Assembly: GCA_030429685.1 (NCBI GenBank)
Contig: JAUIEY010000124.1
Coordinates: forward strand, 1 to 5,815
DNA: 5,815 nucleotides
Source: Gammaproteobacteria bacterium
GTDB taxonomy: Bacteria; Pseudomonadota; Gammaproteobacteria; Steroidobacterales; GCA-2729495
Reading direction: 5' to 3'
The notes under the pieces are model-generated. The model was given only the letters and a program-made list of their open reading frames with translations. It made no database searches and was not told where the DNA came from. Both the position numbers and the translations under genes were made by a program. Shown here piece by piece: positions 5,378 through 5,815 of the stretch (positions are counted from its first letter, which is position 1; each line of letters begins with the position of its first letter).

Positions 5378-5815
5378 TTAAGCGCCCGCGGACTGTTCCG
5401 CCGCCGTCAGCGCCGCAATGCTCTTAACCACCAGCGTGCCGGTGCCCTCGTTGGTGAAAATTTCCAGCAGCAGGCCGTCGGTGACTGCATAGGAAATCAC
5501 GTGTACCCGCGGCACCCCGCCGGTTACCGCCAGTTCGATGGCTTTGGCTTTGGGCAACATGCCATCGGCCAGCGAGCCGTTTTCCCGCAGCCGGTTGAGC
5601 CCGGCCAGGTCGGTGTATGACACCAGCGAACCCTTATCATTGATGTCTTCAAAAATGCCCAGCGCGCCGGTGGCCAGAATCAGCTTTTCGGCATGCAGGT
5701 CAGCGGCCAGCGTGGCCGCGATGGTATCGGCGTTAATGTTCAGCAACGACTGCTCGGCCGCGCCGTAACCGAGCGGGCTGATCACCGGCACCGTGCCGGC
5801 ATCCAGATAGGTCTG
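5378..5815 (-). CDS. argB: Acetylglutamate kinase, C-terminal part (runs off right edge)
   Basis: The last 145 residues are present, beginning QTYLDAGTVPVISPLG. The amino-acid-kinase fold is recognisable from NINADTIAATLAADL (26-40), AEKLILATGALGIFED (42-57), LADGMLPKAKAIELA (82-96) containing the conserved G-M-x-P-K lysine, and the C-terminal EIFTNEGTGTLV (118-129). N-acetylglutamate kinase phosphorylates N-acetylglutamate, the second step of arginine synthesis, and is often the arginine-feedback point. The protein ends soon after GTLVV, so it is a standalone kinase. It is not the fused kinase plus GNAT synthase that Xanthomonas carries, which would continue for a further domain. TGALGIF replaces the common LLTDVPGV, suggesting a divergent ArgB clade. 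A GTG at 5791 is internal (preceded by in-frame ...LDAGT) and is not the true start. The neighbouring argH supports the pathway assignment. Confidence 0.92.
   Translation of the reverse strand, partial: QTYLDAGTVPVISPLGYGAAEQSLLNINADTIAATLAADLHAEKLILATGALGIFEDINDKGSLVSYTDLAGLNRLRENGSLADGMLPKAKAIELAVTGGVPRVHVISYAVTDGLLLEIFTNEGTGTLVVKSIAALTAAEQSAGA

Noticed and set aside
4683..5381. Open frame of 232 codons on the plus strand opposite argH
   Set aside because: It is antisense to fully supported argH motifs, with no ribosome site or domain of its own.
1..5815. tRNA or rRNA genes, CRISPR arrays, insertion sequences, phage or attachment sites
   Set aside because: I saw no cloverleaf ending in CCA, no spaced direct repeats and no transposase or integrase motifs. 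The genes are ordinary chromosomal housekeeping genes.

Overview
This window looks like a piece of a GC-rich gammaproteobacterial chromosome. The gene order cytochrome c4 / engB / polA is a familiar gammaproteobacterial arrangement (Pseudomonas and relatives). The arginine genes beside it, argB and a short-form argH, resemble the Xanthomonas/Bacteroidetes versions more than the E. coli ones, so a lineage near the Xanthomonadales or Nevskiales is plausible. That placement is an inference from protein features, not a database result.

Layout. Positions 1-248 (minus strand) hold the N-terminal part of a secreted cytochrome c4-like protein. A 144-bp divergent promoter region follows. engB, the ribosome-assembly GTPase, lies on the plus strand at 393-1022. 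Then comes a 226-bp convergent gap containing an ordered series of four hairpins, the last of which is a strong minus-strand intrinsic terminator. From 1249 to the right edge everything is on the minus strand and reads as one tightly packed operon in the order argB (5' end outside the window) -> argH -> lptM-like lipoprotein -> polA. Gaps in it are 26 nt and 4 nt, followed by a 23-nt overlap. There is no gene-free stretch longer than 300 bases.

Functions. argB and argH are an early and the last step of arginine biosynthesis. The LptM-like lipoprotein is predicted to sit in the outer membrane and support LPS-transporter maturation. polA encodes a complete three-domain DNA polymerase I with all catalytic motifs intact. 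engB and the cytochrome are transcribed away from each other.

The most interesting item is the polA-engB gap. In enterobacteria this same interval carries the small RNA Spot 42 (spf), and in Pseudomonas it carries ErsA. Here the minus strand could encode an RNA of about 110 nt with four consecutive stem-loops. Their loops are rich in C and U (one loop is the perfect anti-Shine-Dalgarno UCCUCCCU), and the RNA would end in a GC stem followed by GUUUUUUU. I propose it as a positional counterpart of Spot 42/ErsA. Secondary points are a 15-bp tandem repeat that supplies the polA translation start region, a textbook A_AAA_AAG slippery heptamer with a correctly spaced hairpin inside polA, and the unusually short ArgH.
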